From the NCBI GenBank assembly GCA_039026235.1, contig JBCCMQ010000001.1, positions 558,001-622,000 on the forward strand: a stretch of DNA of 64,000 nucleotides, read 5' to 3'. Below, one piece after another: positions 24,999 to 33,801 of the stretch. Below the pieces are notes generated by a model. It was not told the origin of the DNA and did no database searches. It saw nothing but the letters and a program-made list of their open reading frames with translations. This DNA comes from JBCCMQ01 sp039026235. GTDB taxonomy: Bacteria > Pseudomonadota > Alphaproteobacteria > Rhodobacterales > Rhodobacteraceae. The stretch's first letter is position 1; each line of letters begins with the position of its first letter. The position numbers were made by a program, and so were the translations under genes.

Positions 24999-25669
24999 AA
25001 TTTGTCGAATACCCCGACCGCGAGATGATGATGATCGATCTGGCCAATATTCTGGCGAGTGAGCTTGAGAATTGCCTGCTGCAGCATGAACACGCCAGTT
25101 TCGCAGTGCCCGGGGGCACCACGCCGGGACCCATCTTTGACACGCTTTGCGCGGTCGGCCTCGACTGGTCGCGCGTCCATGTCTTTCTGACCGATGAGCG
25201 TTGGGTGCCTGAAACCTCCGAGCGGTCCAATACGCGCCTGCTGAAAGAACGTCTTCTGATCGAAAACGCTTCCGAGGCGCGCTTCATCCCGTTCTACCGG
25301 GGCGGCGCGAACCCGGAAGATGACCTAGAGGCGGCGGCCGAAGAGCTGAAAGCCGAGCTTCCTGTCTCGGTCATGCTCTTGGGTTTGGGTGCCGATATGC
25401 ACACCGCGTCTCTGTTCCCCGGGGCCGACAAGCTGGAAGAGGCCCTTGCCGGCGATGCGCCACCAGTGATGGCAATGCGGGCCCCGGGCGCGCCTGAGGC
25501 CCGGATTACGCTGACTGCGCCGGTGCTGAAGGGGGCGATGTCGCGCCATATCGTGATTACCGGCGGGGAAAAACGCCAGGCCATGGACCGCGCCGTCCGC
25601 ACCGGAGATCCGATGTTGGCGCCTGCAGCGGCGATACTGCCCGGCACGGTGGTTCATTGGGCGGAGTGA
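24995..25669 (+). CDS. pgl: 6-phosphogluconolactonase
   Basis: Hydrolyses 6-phosphogluconolactone, the Zwf product. The 224-residue protein is of the NagB-like DevB type: VPGGTTPGPIFDTL near residue 40, VFLTDERWVPETSERSN, and LGLGADMHTASLFPG. It starts inside the zwf stop codon and is followed 4 nt later by pgi, so the three are one operon. Confidence 0.96.
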   Translation: MKFVEYPDREMMMIDLANILASELENCLLQHEHASFAVPGGTTPGPIFDTLCAVGLDWSRVHVFLTDERWVPETSERSNTRLLKERLLIENASEARFIPFYRGGANPEDDLEAAAEELKAELPVSVMLLGLGADMHTASLFPGADKLEEALAGDAPPVMAMRAPGAPEARITLTAPVLKGAMSRHIVITGGEKRQAMDRAVRTGDPMLAPAAAILPGTVVHWAE

Positions 25670-25673
25670 CGTG

Positions 25674-27290
25674 ATGCAAGACCTTTGGGATGCCCTGGCA
25701 GCCTGTCACACTTCCAATCCCTCCCAAACCATCCTTGGGCTCTTCGAAGATCCCGGCCGGGCCGAGACGTTTTCGGCGCGCCACGGCGACATGCTGTTCG
25801 ATTTCTCGAAGACAACGCTAAGCGCTACGGCGCTGGACGCAGCGCTGGCGCTTGCCGAGGGTGCCGATCTGGCGGGGCGCCGGGATGCGATGTTCTCTGG
25901 CGTGAAAATCAACGAGACCGAGGGCAGGGCAGTTCTGCATACGGCGCTGCGAAACCCCGGCACTGGGGTAATGGTCGATGGTGTCGACGTCATGCCCGAG
26001 GTACATGGCACGCTGGCAAGCATGCGCGGCTTTGCAGGTGACATCCGCTCGGGCGCCATCAAGGGACATGGTGGGACCTTCACCGATGTCGTGAACATCG
26101 GCATCGGCGGGTCCGATCTGGGCCCGGCGATGGCTGTGCTGGCGCTGGCGCCCTATCACGACGGCCCCCGGTGCCATTTCGTATCTAATATCGATGGCGC
26201 CCATATTCACGACATCCTTTCCGGGCTAGATCCGTCTCGAACGCTGGTGATCATCGCCTCGAAGACCTTTACGACGATCGAGACCATGACCAATGCCGAA
26301 ACAGCCCGCGCGTGGTTGGCGGCCGCGGGGGTCGAACCGGGTAGGCATCTGGCGGCCGTGTCTTCCGCACAGGACAAAACGGCCGCCTGGGGCATCGGTT
26401 CCGAGCGCGTATTCGGGTTCGAGGATTGGGTTGGCGGACGCTATTCGATCTGGGGGCCGATCGGTCTGTCGCTGATGATTGCCGTCGGACCTGATGATTT
26501 CGATGCCTTCCTGGCGGGCGGCGCGGACATGGATGCCCATTTCCGTACCGCGCCGATGCGCCGGAACCTGCCCGTTCTTCTGGCTATGGTCGGCATCTGG
26601 CACAATCAGATCCAGGGGCACGCAACACGGGCCGTCCTGCCCTATGATCAGCGCCTGTCACCCCTGCCTGCCTATCTGCAACAACTCGAGATGGAATCGA
26701 ACGGCAAAAGCGTGGCCATGGACGGCAGCGCATTGGCCAGCCCCTCGGGCCCGGTGGTCTGGGGAGAGCCGGGAACGAACGGGCAGCATGCGTTCTACCA
26801 GTTGATCCATCAGGGCACGCGCACGGTTCCCTGCGAATTCATGGTGGCCGCCCGCGGTCACGAAAACGATCTGGAACACCAGCACAGGCTGCTTCTGGCC
26901 AATTGCTTCGCCCAGTCAGAGGCCCTGATGTGCGGGCGCGATCTGGACGCCGCGCGGGCCATCATGGTCGCCAAGGGGCTCTCGGGGTCGGAACTTGAAC
27001 GCCAGGCACGGCACCGGGTGTTCCCTGGCAACCGCCCGTCCACGACGCTGGTCTATCCCAAACTGACGCCCCATGTGTTTGGCCAGATCATCGCGCTTTA
27101 TGAACATCGCGTCTTTGTCGAAGGTGTGGTGTTGGGTATCAATTCATTTGACCAGTGGGGCGTGGAACTGGGCAAGGAACTTGCCAAGGCGCTTGAGCCG
27201 ATGGTTTCCGGTTCTGCGCCCGCCACAGGCAAAGACGGCTCCACGCAGCAGCTTCTGTCCTTCGTTCTGGAAAAAGGCGGAACGAGCTAG
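25674..27290 (+). CDS. pgi: glucose-6-phosphate isomerase
   Basis: Interconverts glucose-6-phosphate and fructose-6-phosphate, supplying the substrate of Zwf during growth on gluconeogenic carbon. The product is 538 residues. IGIGGSDLGP, GGRYSIWGPIGLS and the C-terminal signature FDQWGVELGKELAK are present, with catalytic Glu and His in QLEMESNGK and HQGT contexts. The ATG at 25674 has GGAG 7 nt upstream and is preferred to the adjoining GTG at 25671. Confidence 0.96.
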   Translation: MQDLWDALAACHTSNPSQTILGLFEDPGRAETFSARHGDMLFDFSKTTLSATALDAALALAEGADLAGRRDAMFSGVKINETEGRAVLHTALRNPGTGVMVDGVDVMPEVHGTLASMRGFAGDIRSGAIKGHGGTFTDVVNIGIGGSDLGPAMAVLALAPYHDGPRCHFVSNIDGAHIHDILSGLDPSRTLVIIASKTFTTIETMTNAETARAWLAAAGVEPGRHLAAVSSAQDKTAAWGIGSERVFGFEDWVGGRYSIWGPIGLSLMIAVGPDDFDAFLAGGADMDAHFRTAPMRRNLPVLLAMVGIWHNQIQGHATRAVLPYDQRLSPLPAYLQQLEMESNGKSVAMDGSALASPSGPVVWGEPGTNGQHAFYQLIHQGTRTVPCEFMVAARGHENDLEHQHRLLLANCFAQSEALMCGRDLDAARAIMVAKGLSGSELERQARHRVFPGNRPSTTLVYPKLTPHVFGQIIALYEHRVFVEGVVLGINSFDQWGVELGKELAKALEPMVSGSAPATGKDGSTQQLLSFVLEKGGTS

Positions 27291-27620
27291 ACCGGATGAT
27301 CCGAGGGGCCATAGGGGCAGTTCGCTAGTGCGAAGCCGCAAACCTGATTGGCGCCCAACCCGGCTGCGTTGCATCCATTCGTGCCGCTTGGCGCTGCGCG
27401 CGGACCGTTTGCTCAGGTTTGCTACTTACACGTAGATCCGCTTGAAGGCGCCGATCTTGTCAAAAGCAATTGTTTCGTCAAGCTGCGCGCGCCCCGGGTC
27501 ACCAGTTTACCGCAAAAAAGGCAAAATCTGGTTTACACTGTGACCTAGAACACTGTCGACCGCGATCGCATGGGTTAGTCTTGATCCAGGATCGCTGAAA
27601 TCGCTTAGGGATAGGGACCA
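27291..27620. other. 330-nt intergenic region without a recognisable gene
   Basis: This gap between pgi and the 393-residue protein gene holds no plausible coding frame, tRNA or convincing terminator for pgi. Its right half is AT-richer (around CAATTGTTTCGTCAAG and GGTTTACACTGTGACC), consistent with a promoter for the downstream gene, and ends with the ribosome binding site GGGATAGGGACC. Confidence 0.5.
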
Positions 27621-28802
27621 ATGACCGGCATAAAAACCAGCACTGCAATCGTTCTGTCGAGTAAAGAAAAGGACCTTCTTAACGAGGCACAGGAAGAAGG
27701 TTTGAAGCGCGCTGTGACGCTTCTGTCGTATATGACATTTTCCAGGAAGGACATGCTGAAGCAGGGTTTGTACATGGCCAAGGACATTGGCATGGCCGAC
27801 TACAAGAACACCCAGGGTACGATTGGTACCACCAAGGCGCACGGTGTCGCCGACGACGAAATCAAGAAATTGCTGAACGCGGCTTTTGATAAGGCGGCGG
27901 AAAAGCTGACCAAAAACGACAAGCTGCGCAAGGCACTCAGCTATCTGGGCAAGGGCTTGTCGGAGCTTCTGGTCTGGGTCAAAGGCCAGCTTCTCAGCGG
28001 GTCTGTCTTGGCGATGCTGGTGCCGCTTTATGGCAACGTAAAGGATATCATTGGTGGCGCGATTGACGCGGTTAAGGCCTACGGCCAGAAAACAGCGATC
28101 GATACGCTGAATGATGCTTCACCGATCATCGCGGCCGGGCTTCCGACGGAAGCGCTGAGCGCATTCACCAGTTTCGCCAAGGCCGAGCGCGCGCGGGCCG
28201 CCGCCAAAAGCGCCTACACCATGGCCAAGGGCATTGGTTTTCTGCTGGCGGAGATCTTCACCGTCGGCGCTGCCACTGTTGTTCGTTTCGCTGCGTCCAT
28301 CGTCGAAGCCGTTGTCGGGTTCGTTTATTCAATGGTCCAGGGCGTCATGTTCGCCGATGCAACATCCAAGTTCCACGAATGGCGCGCCAAGGATGAACTG
28401 CCCACACCGGGCCAATTCCGCACTCTGATCGGCGGCTGTTCTTTCGTTGGATGTGTGTTCTTCGCCTCGGCCAGCTATATCGGTCATTTCAACATGACCT
28501 CGGCCCTGTCGGATACCAACAAAATCCTGTCGACCAATATGCTGATGTCCTCCATTCCAAAGGTGAACGAGGCGCAAAAGATGGCCTGCGGCTATATTCG
28601 CGAACATTGCTTTGAAATCGACCTGCGCGCCGAGGGCAAAAAGTACAAGTGGGTCAAGGACATGATCAAGGGCTACGGCACCGAAAAACTGCATTCCGAG
28701 TTCGTCACCAAAGACGCCAGCTTCTGGACCAAGATGAAGCATAAGGGCAAGGTCGTGAAGCACGGGACAATGGAATACAAGGGTCTGAAGCAGACCGGAT
28801 AA
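27621..28802 (+). CDS. uncharacterised 393-residue protein with hydrophobic segments
   Basis: I do not recognise this protein. It is lysine- and alanine-rich (many AK/KA pairs) and has no signal peptide. Three hydrophobic stretches lie at about 115-137, 203-245 (GFLLAEIFTVGAATVVRFAA) and 268-290. The C-terminal third is basic and hydrophilic (KKYKWVKDMIKGYG, KMKHKGKVVKHG). Helical amphipathic N-terminus, internal hydrophobic hairpin and basic tail could suit a membrane-inserting protein, but no function can be assigned. It is monocistronic, with its own ribosome binding site and a strong terminator. Codon use is slightly less GC-biased than in neighbours. Confidence 0.75.
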   Translation: MTGIKTSTAIVLSSKEKDLLNEAQEEGLKRAVTLLSYMTFSRKDMLKQGLYMAKDIGMADYKNTQGTIGTTKAHGVADDEIKKLLNAAFDKAAEKLTKNDKLRKALSYLGKGLSELLVWVKGQLLSGSVLAMLVPLYGNVKDIIGGAIDAVKAYGQKTAIDTLNDASPIIAAGLPTEALSAFTSFAKAERARAAAKSAYTMAKGIGFLLAEIFTVGAATVVRFAASIVEAVVGFVYSMVQGVMFADATSKFHEWRAKDELPTPGQFRTLIGGCSFVGCVFFASASYIGHFNMTSALSDTNKILSTNMLMSSIPKVNEAQKMACGYIREHCFEIDLRAEGKKYKWVKDMIKGYGTEKLHSEFVTKDASFWTKMKHKGKVVKHGTMEYKGLKQTG

Positions 28803-28852
28803 GCTATTGATGTAAGGAACAATTTATAAGAACCTGCCGAGCAGGAAAAAGG

Positions 28853-28881
28853 CGGATCGGGCTTGTGCCCGGTCCGTTTTT
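28853..28881 (+). terminator. rho-independent terminator of the 393-residue protein gene
   Basis: CGGATCGGGC (28853-28862) pairs with GCCCGGTCCG (28867-28876) around a TTGT loop, a 10-bp stem with one G-T pair. A T5 run follows (28877-28881). It ends 4 nt before the convergent lipoprotein gene. Confidence 0.9.
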
Positions 28882-28884
28882 CAT

Positions 28885-29220
28885 TCAGTCGTCATCGTGG
28901 TCGAAGCTGCGCCCGCAGGTCGCGCTATAGGAATAGCGGCTGGCCGCGGCCGTCTCTGGGAATGTCCTCTGGGCCCATTCCGCAGCCGATGATCCCCGGC
29001 CGGCGATGGACCGTGTCAGACCATTTTCTCCAATGGGCGCCCATTGGTAAAAGCCCTGGTAGGCCACGCGCAGACCCGTCTGCATTGGCCCGCCATCGGC
29101 CAAATTGCACCGCTGAACCAGCAGCGTTCCCCCGCCGGAGCCAGCCGTAGGGGCGCAGGACGACAGGGTCAGACCCGCCAGCAAAGCAGAGCAGATTGGT
29201 ATGCGAAGATGCCGTGGCAT
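28885..29220 (-). CDS. small putative lipoprotein
   Basis: A 111-residue protein with a signal sequence ending in the lipobox LTLSSC, so the mature lipoprotein starts at about Cys22. The mature part includes FYQWAPIGENG and a pair of further cysteines (QRCNLADGG, SATCGRSFDH), and ends in DHDDD. I recognise no domain. It converges with the terminator of the 393-residue protein gene and lies upstream of tRNA-Gly in map order. Confidence 0.65.
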   Translation of the reverse strand: MPRHLRIPICSALLAGLTLSSCAPTAGSGGGTLLVQRCNLADGGPMQTGLRVAYQGFYQWAPIGENGLTRSIAGRGSSAAEWAQRTFPETAAASRYSYSATCGRSFDHDDD

Positions 29221-29314
29221 GGCTTTGATTGTGTAGCGCGGGGCAGCAATGGCAAGTCCACAGGGGAAAAGACATCTCGGGGCGTCGGGCCACCATCTGG
29301 GTGTGGATATGGTT

Positions 29315-29388
29315 TGGAGCGGGTGAAGGGAATCGAACCCTCGTCTTAAGCTTGGGAAGCTCCTGCTCTACCATTGAGCTACACCCGC
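29315..29388 (-). tRNA. tRNA-Gly(CCC)
   Basis: The minus strand gives a 74-nt cloverleaf. Acceptor GCGGGTG pairs with CACCCGC, followed by discriminator T and encoded CCA (29315-29317). The D arm is GCTC-AATGGTA-GAGC, the anticodon loop TTCCCAA gives anticodon CCC, and the T arm has GGTTCGATTCC. It decodes glycine GGG. Confidence 0.94.
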
Positions 29389-29423
29389 GCCAGACCTCTT
29401 GCTAGTCACCGGCTGCGTGGGCG

Positions 29424-29912
29424 TCAAGGTGGAGCCGAGCTCTCTAGCCGTGCGCCGTCGCGTTGGCCGAGCGTTTTCTTCTGGTCCGCCGTGAGGGGCC
29501 ACTTGCCCTGTCCGTCGGGCGTCCGGAGCACCACAACGGCGGTCCCTTTCACGCGAAGGTCGGGCGCGAAGACACCGTATTCCATGAAGAAACTTGAAGT
29601 GCGGTACCAGAGCGTGCGGCCGGTGACGACATAGTCTTCATTGACCAGCATCTCGCGCAGGAACTCCAGGCCGACCGTCCGCAAGACAAGGCGCGGCGCG
29701 TCGGGACCATAGTCAGAGATGCCGTAGTCCTTCAGGTAGGACAGGCGGAAGCCTTCGAACCAGGACAGGTAGCTTGCATTGTTGACATGCCCCAAGGCGT
29801 CGATTTCCGAAAAGCGGACCCGATCCCGGATGCCAAAGGGCCAGCCCAGAGGCACGCCCGCCGCCGCAAGCTCTTCAGCCCAAAGAGGTGTGAGATAGGG
29901 TGCCAACACCCA
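29424..29912 (-). CDS. acyl-CoA thioesterase (4HBT hotdog fold)
   Basis: A 162-residue hotdog-fold thioesterase. RVRFSEIDALGHVNNASYLSWFE matches the 4-hydroxybenzoyl-CoA thioesterase/FadM pattern, with the conserved acidic residue and the HVNN segment. The substrate is unknown. I use the GTG at 29912, just after the stop of the ASKHA gene; a longer frame from 29963 would overlap it by 47 nt and adds residues unlike the family. It is the last gene of the leftward C1 operon, though its link to C1 metabolism is only positional. Confidence 0.8.
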   Translation of the reverse strand, partial: WVLAPYLTPLWAEELAAAGVPLGWPFGIRDRVRFSEIDALGHVNNASYLSWFEGFRLSYLKDYGISDYGPDAPRLVLRTVGLEFLREMLVNEDYVVTGRTLWYRTSSFFMEYGVFAPDLRVKGTAVVVLRTPDGQGKWPLTADQKKTLGQRDGARLESSAPP

Positions 29913-29916
29913 AGCC

Positions 29917-31971
29917 CTAGGCGCTTGTTGCGCGCCGGCGTCGCCGCCGCCCACCGGCTTCACCCATCTCGGCGCCCGCGTTGAAGGACGGATCCGGCAG
30001 ATCCACGACAGTGTTCAAAAGCGGGAAAGGCTCTACGGCATTGGGTATCGCGCTGGCGTTCACGAAATGCTCTTGGAAGCGGGGTTCAATGGCCGTTTCA
30101 ACCTTGTGGATCGCGCGGACCGTGGCCTCGATCTCGGTTCTGGCGTCGCGATTGAGAAGCGCGATGCGGGCACCGGTACCGGCGGCGTTTCCGGCCGAAG
30201 CGACCTTGTCCAGCGGACAGTCCGGGATCATGCCCAGAACCATGGCGTGTTTCGGGCTGATATGGGCGCCGAAGGCACCGGCCAGAACCACACGGTCGAC
30301 GCTGTCGACGCCGAACTTGTCCATCAACAGCCGCGCACCTGCGTACAGCGCGGCCTTGGCCATCTGGATCTGGCGGATGTCCTGATTGGTCACGGTAATG
30401 ACCGGTCCGCCATCGGCGCTGCCGTCCCAGACGAGGAAACTATGCGTTCGGCCATCGGGGATGCAGCGAACGCTGCCGGTCTGGGCGGCGCTGCCGATCA
30501 GTCCGGATTTGTCCAACAGCCCGGCGATACGCATTTCGGCGACCATCTCGATGATGCCCGAGCCGCAAATGCCCGTGATTCCGGTCGCTGCTGTGCGGGT
30601 CGCAAATTCTGGATCGTCCGACCAGAGATCGCAGCCGATCACCTTAAAGCGCGGCTCTTTGGTCAGCGGATCGATCTCAGCCCGTTCAATCGCGCCGGGC
30701 GCTGCGCGCTGGCCGGCGCTGATCTGGGCACCCTCGAACGCGGGGCCGGTGGGCGAAGAGCAGGCCAGCACCTGCGTCTTGTCGCCCAAAAGGAGTTCGG
30801 CGTTGGTGCCGACATCGACCACCAATACCAGATCCTCGGATTTGTCGGGCGCTTCCGAAAGCGCCACCGCCGCCGCGTCAGCGCCCACATGGCCCGCGAT
30901 ACAGGGCAGAATGTAGGCCCGCGCGGCCGGATGCACCTCAAGGTCAAGATCCCGGGCGTTAAGCCGCAGCGCATCGGCTGAGGCCAGTGCGAAGGGCGCC
31001 TGTCCCAACTCAAAAGGATCGATGCCCAGAAACAGGTGATGCATGACGGGGTTCATGACGAAAACCATATCAAAGATCAGGGACTTATCGATCGCGGCTT
31101 CCTGTGTGATATCGTCGAGGAGCTGGTTCATTCCGGCCCGTACGGCCCGGGTCATCTCACCATCGCCGCCTTCGTTCATCATCGCATAGGACACGCGGCT
31201 CATGAGGTCTTCGCCAAAGCGGATCTGGGGGTTCATGACACCGGATGAGGCGACCACCTGGCCGGTTTGCATGTCACAAAGATGCGCGGCGATGGTGGTC
31301 GACCCAAGATCCACCGCCAGACCGTAAAGCGGGCCTTCGAAATAACCGGGGAATATATTCAACACGGTAGTCGCGGCCTGCGGCTCTGGTCCGGTGTGAA
31401 GGACGCATGTGGCTTTCCAGCCGCCCCGGCGCAGGATCGGCTGCAGTCGGCCCAGCAGGCTGACATCGATCGCCGCGTCGGCAATGCCCCATTGCGCCAG
31501 CAGCGCCGCCTTGAGACGTTCAAGATCGCCCGACGGGTCATGCATGTCCGGTTCCGCGACATCGACATAGGCGAGCCGGATGGTCGGGTTGAGCGTGATC
31601 TCGCGCGCTTCGGCCCGCTTGCGCACCACCTGCCGATGGACCTGGCTGCTTTCGGGCACGTCGATCACCACGTCGCCCTGAACGGTTGCCTGACACCCCA
31701 GGCGCCGTCCGGCGGCCAGACCGCGCTTGCTATGATAGCGCTCTTCGACCGCGTTCCAGGCCGATAGTGCCTCTTGCTCAACAGTCACGCCCAGTTTCGG
31801 AAAGGCACCGAATGCCGGTGAAACCTGGCATTTCGAACAGATGCCGCGACCGCCGCACACGCTGTCCAGGTCAACGCCAAGCTGGCGCGCAGCCGTTAGA
31901 ATGGGCGTTCCAACCGCGAACTGGCCGCGCTTGCCCGACGGCATGAATATCACCTGCGCTTTAGTCGCCAT
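29917..31971 (-). CDS. ferredoxin-ASKHA corrinoid-activation protein (RamA/RACo-like, DUF4445)
   Basis: ATP-driven reductive activator that returns oxidised Co(II) corrinoid to Co(I) in corrinoid methyltransferase systems. It has 684 residues. The N-terminal [2Fe-2S] domain carries VCGGRGICSKC plus a later LGCQATV Cys. A linker domain follows, then the ASKHA ATPase-like part, with AVDLGSTTIAAHL and VVDVGTNAELLLG phosphate-binding strands and GSGIIEMVAEM. The C-terminus ends in an arginine run (GRRRRRRATSA). It lies in the same operon as the methyl-THF methyltransferase gene. The ATG at 31971 is chosen with GGAG 9 nt upstream. Confidence 0.87.
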   Translation of the reverse strand: MATKAQVIFMPSGKRGQFAVGTPILTAARQLGVDLDSVCGGRGICSKCQVSPAFGAFPKLGVTVEQEALSAWNAVEERYHSKRGLAAGRRLGCQATVQGDVVIDVPESSQVHRQVVRKRAEAREITLNPTIRLAYVDVAEPDMHDPSGDLERLKAALLAQWGIADAAIDVSLLGRLQPILRRGGWKATCVLHTGPEPQAATTVLNIFPGYFEGPLYGLAVDLGSTTIAAHLCDMQTGQVVASSGVMNPQIRFGEDLMSRVSYAMMNEGGDGEMTRAVRAGMNQLLDDITQEAAIDKSLIFDMVFVMNPVMHHLFLGIDPFELGQAPFALASADALRLNARDLDLEVHPAARAYILPCIAGHVGADAAAVALSEAPDKSEDLVLVVDVGTNAELLLGDKTQVLACSSPTGPAFEGAQISAGQRAAPGAIERAEIDPLTKEPRFKVIGCDLWSDDPEFATRTAATGITGICGSGIIEMVAEMRIAGLLDKSGLIGSAAQTGSVRCIPDGRTHSFLVWDGSADGGPVITVTNQDIRQIQMAKAALYAGARLLMDKFGVDSVDRVVLAGAFGAHISPKHAMVLGMIPDCPLDKVASAGNAAGTGARIALLNRDARTEIEATVRAIHKVETAIEPRFQEHFVNASAIPNAVEPFPLLNTVVDLPDPSFNAGAEMGEAGGRRRRRRATSA

Positions 31972-32071
31972 CACCTTTCGCTCCGCCGACGCATAGTGGG
32001 TTAGTGCAGCATAATAGTTTGAAATCCAGCGAAAAGCGGCAGAGCGGCAAAATTTGGGGTCGCAGCGTCAC

Positions 32072-32776
32072 CTAGCGGATCCAGACGTCCCATCCCCAGG
32101 CCCATACCAGGAAAGGCACCGGCAGAACCGCTAATGTGACAGTCAGCACAAAACCGCGGACGCTGAACATCCGGCTGAACCCGGCCAGAAAGGATATCCC
32201 GCCGCCGCCACCGAGAAAGGCGTTGCCGGGCAAATTCAGGACAAGGGCGAGCGTCAGATAGCGATAGTCGACCAGAACAGGCGCCAGCCCCCGGGGCAAC
32301 GCATCGCGCAACAGGTCCTTGCGCGCGTCCAAGGACAGCTCGGCGAGGCGCGTGACGCTTGTAGACCATCGCTCCCTGCCACAGACTGACAAGAGCTGCG
32401 CGAGTTGCGGCAGTTTCACCAGCCGTCCCGCGCAGAACGCCAGGGTAAGGCCCAAAACGGTCGCCACGTAGACCGATACGGCGATGTCCGGCCCGCGCAT
32501 GATCATCAGCGACAGGCCGATCTCTATTCCCGGAACAAACGGTACGGCGATCAGAACCACATAGGCCGCGATCAGAGCCCAGATCATCCGGTACGTCCAG
32601 ACATCGCCGCTGCCCGGTGACAGGGTGTCGACGTAACCGGTTGCCCAGTCCATTAGCCAGAGGACCAGCGCCACGAAAGCCAGGATTACGCCAAACCGCA
32701 AAAGCGCGGTGATCCAGCGTCGTTTTCCAGGCGTCTCAGGGTGCTTCCCGCTGTCCTCTGCTTCGGGGGCTGCCAT
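32072..32776 (-). CDS. integral membrane protein, possibly TVP38/DedA-like
   Basis: A 234-residue membrane protein with about five to six hydrophobic helices. The N-terminal helix is LLRFGVILAFVALVLWLMDW. LIAVPFVPGIEIGLSLMIM and LALVLNLPGNAFLGGGGGIS resemble the re-entrant loop motifs of the TVP38/TMEM64 (DedA) superfamily. The start at 32776 (MAAPEAED) is preferred to a codon 36 nt upstream. It sits between the methyltransferase and ASKHA genes of the C1 operon, suggesting a partner role that I cannot specify. Confidence 0.7.
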   Translation of the reverse strand: MAAPEAEDSGKHPETPGKRRWITALLRFGVILAFVALVLWLMDWATGYVDTLSPGSGDVWTYRMIWALIAAYVVLIAVPFVPGIEIGLSLMIMRGPDIAVSVYVATVLGLTLAFCAGRLVKLPQLAQLLSVCGRERWSTSVTRLAELSLDARKDLLRDALPRGLAPVLVDYRYLTLALVLNLPGNAFLGGGGGISFLAGFSRMFSVRGFVLTVTLAVLPVPFLVWAWGWDVWIR

Positions 32777-32838
32777 AGTTTGACCGTAGCAGCATTGGGC
32801 CCAGAGGCCCATCGCCGAAACTGACGGCTCGACCGCTT

Positions 32839-33798
32839 CTACGCCCTGCGCCGCCGCCTTCCACCGCGCCCTGAACCCGCCGCCTGGGCGGCTTTTGACG
32901 CTTCGGGGAAGGGCGTTCCTTCTTGAGTGGCGTCGAGGATCCGCGAGAAACTGATCCAGGCGCTTCCGTTCGGGTCGTTATTCATCAGGAAGTTTGCCGC
33001 GCGGATCGCCTCCATCTCAACGGGGCGAATTGGGTTCATTATGGCGCTTGTCATGCCAGCGCCTATCGCCATCGGCAGGAAGGCGGCGTTAATGCCGTGA
33101 CGGTGCGGCAGACCGAAACTGATGTTCGAGGCGCCGCAGGTCGTGTTCACGCCCAGTTCCTCGCGCAGTTTGCGCACCAATGCAAAGACCTGGCGGCCGG
33201 CCGTGGCCATCGCGCCCACGGGCATCACAAGGGGGTCGACAACAATATCATTGGCGGGAATGCCATGGTCCGCCGCACGTTCGACGATCTTCTTTGCAAC
33301 AGCAAAACGCACTTCGGGGTCTTCCGAGATGCCGGTGTCATCGTTCGAGATGGCAACAACGGGCACATTGTATTTCCGCACCAGCGGCAGAATGGCTTCA
33401 AGGCGCTCTTCCTCGCCGGTCACCGAATTCAAAAGCGGGCGCCCCTCGGCCAGCTCCAGGCCCTTTTCCAGCGCGAGGGGGACAGAGCTGTCGATGCAAA
33501 GCGGCACGTCGACCAAGGTTTGCACCAATTCAATCACTTGGCCCATCAGAGGGGGCTCGGTGATATTGGGGTCAGGGTTAGAGTTGTACACAACGCCAGC
33601 GTTCACATCGAGCACCATGGCACCGCAGGCGACCTGTTCCAGCGCGTCTTTCTCAACCGTGGAAAAAATTCCCGCCTCAAGCTCGGCCGCAAGCTTTTTC
33701 CGGCCCGTTGGATTGATACGTTCACCGATGACACAGAACGGTTCATCGAAGCCGATGACAACGGTTTTTGTTTTTGATTCCAGGACTGTTCGCGTCAT
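32839..33798 (-). CDS. methyltetrahydrofolate:corrinoid methyltransferase (MeTr-like)
   Basis: A DHPS-fold TIM-barrel enzyme (319 residues) that exchanges a methyl group between a corrinoid protein and tetrahydrofolate. Pterin-binding features include CVIGERINPTGRKK at the N-terminus, VLDVNAGV, PLCIDSSVP and CGASNISFGLPHR. It lacks the zinc and B12 domains of MetH, so it needs a separate corrinoid protein. The C-terminal tail GRGGRRRRRA is strongly basic. Downstream of the MTHFR-like gene by 3 nt, so co-translated. Confidence 0.9.
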   Translation of the reverse strand: MTRTVLESKTKTVVIGFDEPFCVIGERINPTGRKKLAAELEAGIFSTVEKDALEQVACGAMVLDVNAGVVYNSNPDPNITEPPLMGQVIELVQTLVDVPLCIDSSVPLALEKGLELAEGRPLLNSVTGEEERLEAILPLVRKYNVPVVAISNDDTGISEDPEVRFAVAKKIVERAADHGIPANDIVVDPLVMPVGAMATAGRQVFALVRKLREELGVNTTCGASNISFGLPHRHGINAAFLPMAIGAGMTSAIMNPIRPVEMEAIRAANFLMNNDPNGSAWISFSRILDATQEGTPFPEASKAAQAAGSGRGGRRRRRA

Positions 33799-33801
33799 TT
33801 C

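Noticed and set aside
27291..27620. Small RNA or riboswitch in the 330-nt gap after pgi
   Set aside because: I could not find a convincing conserved structure or terminator within it by eye.
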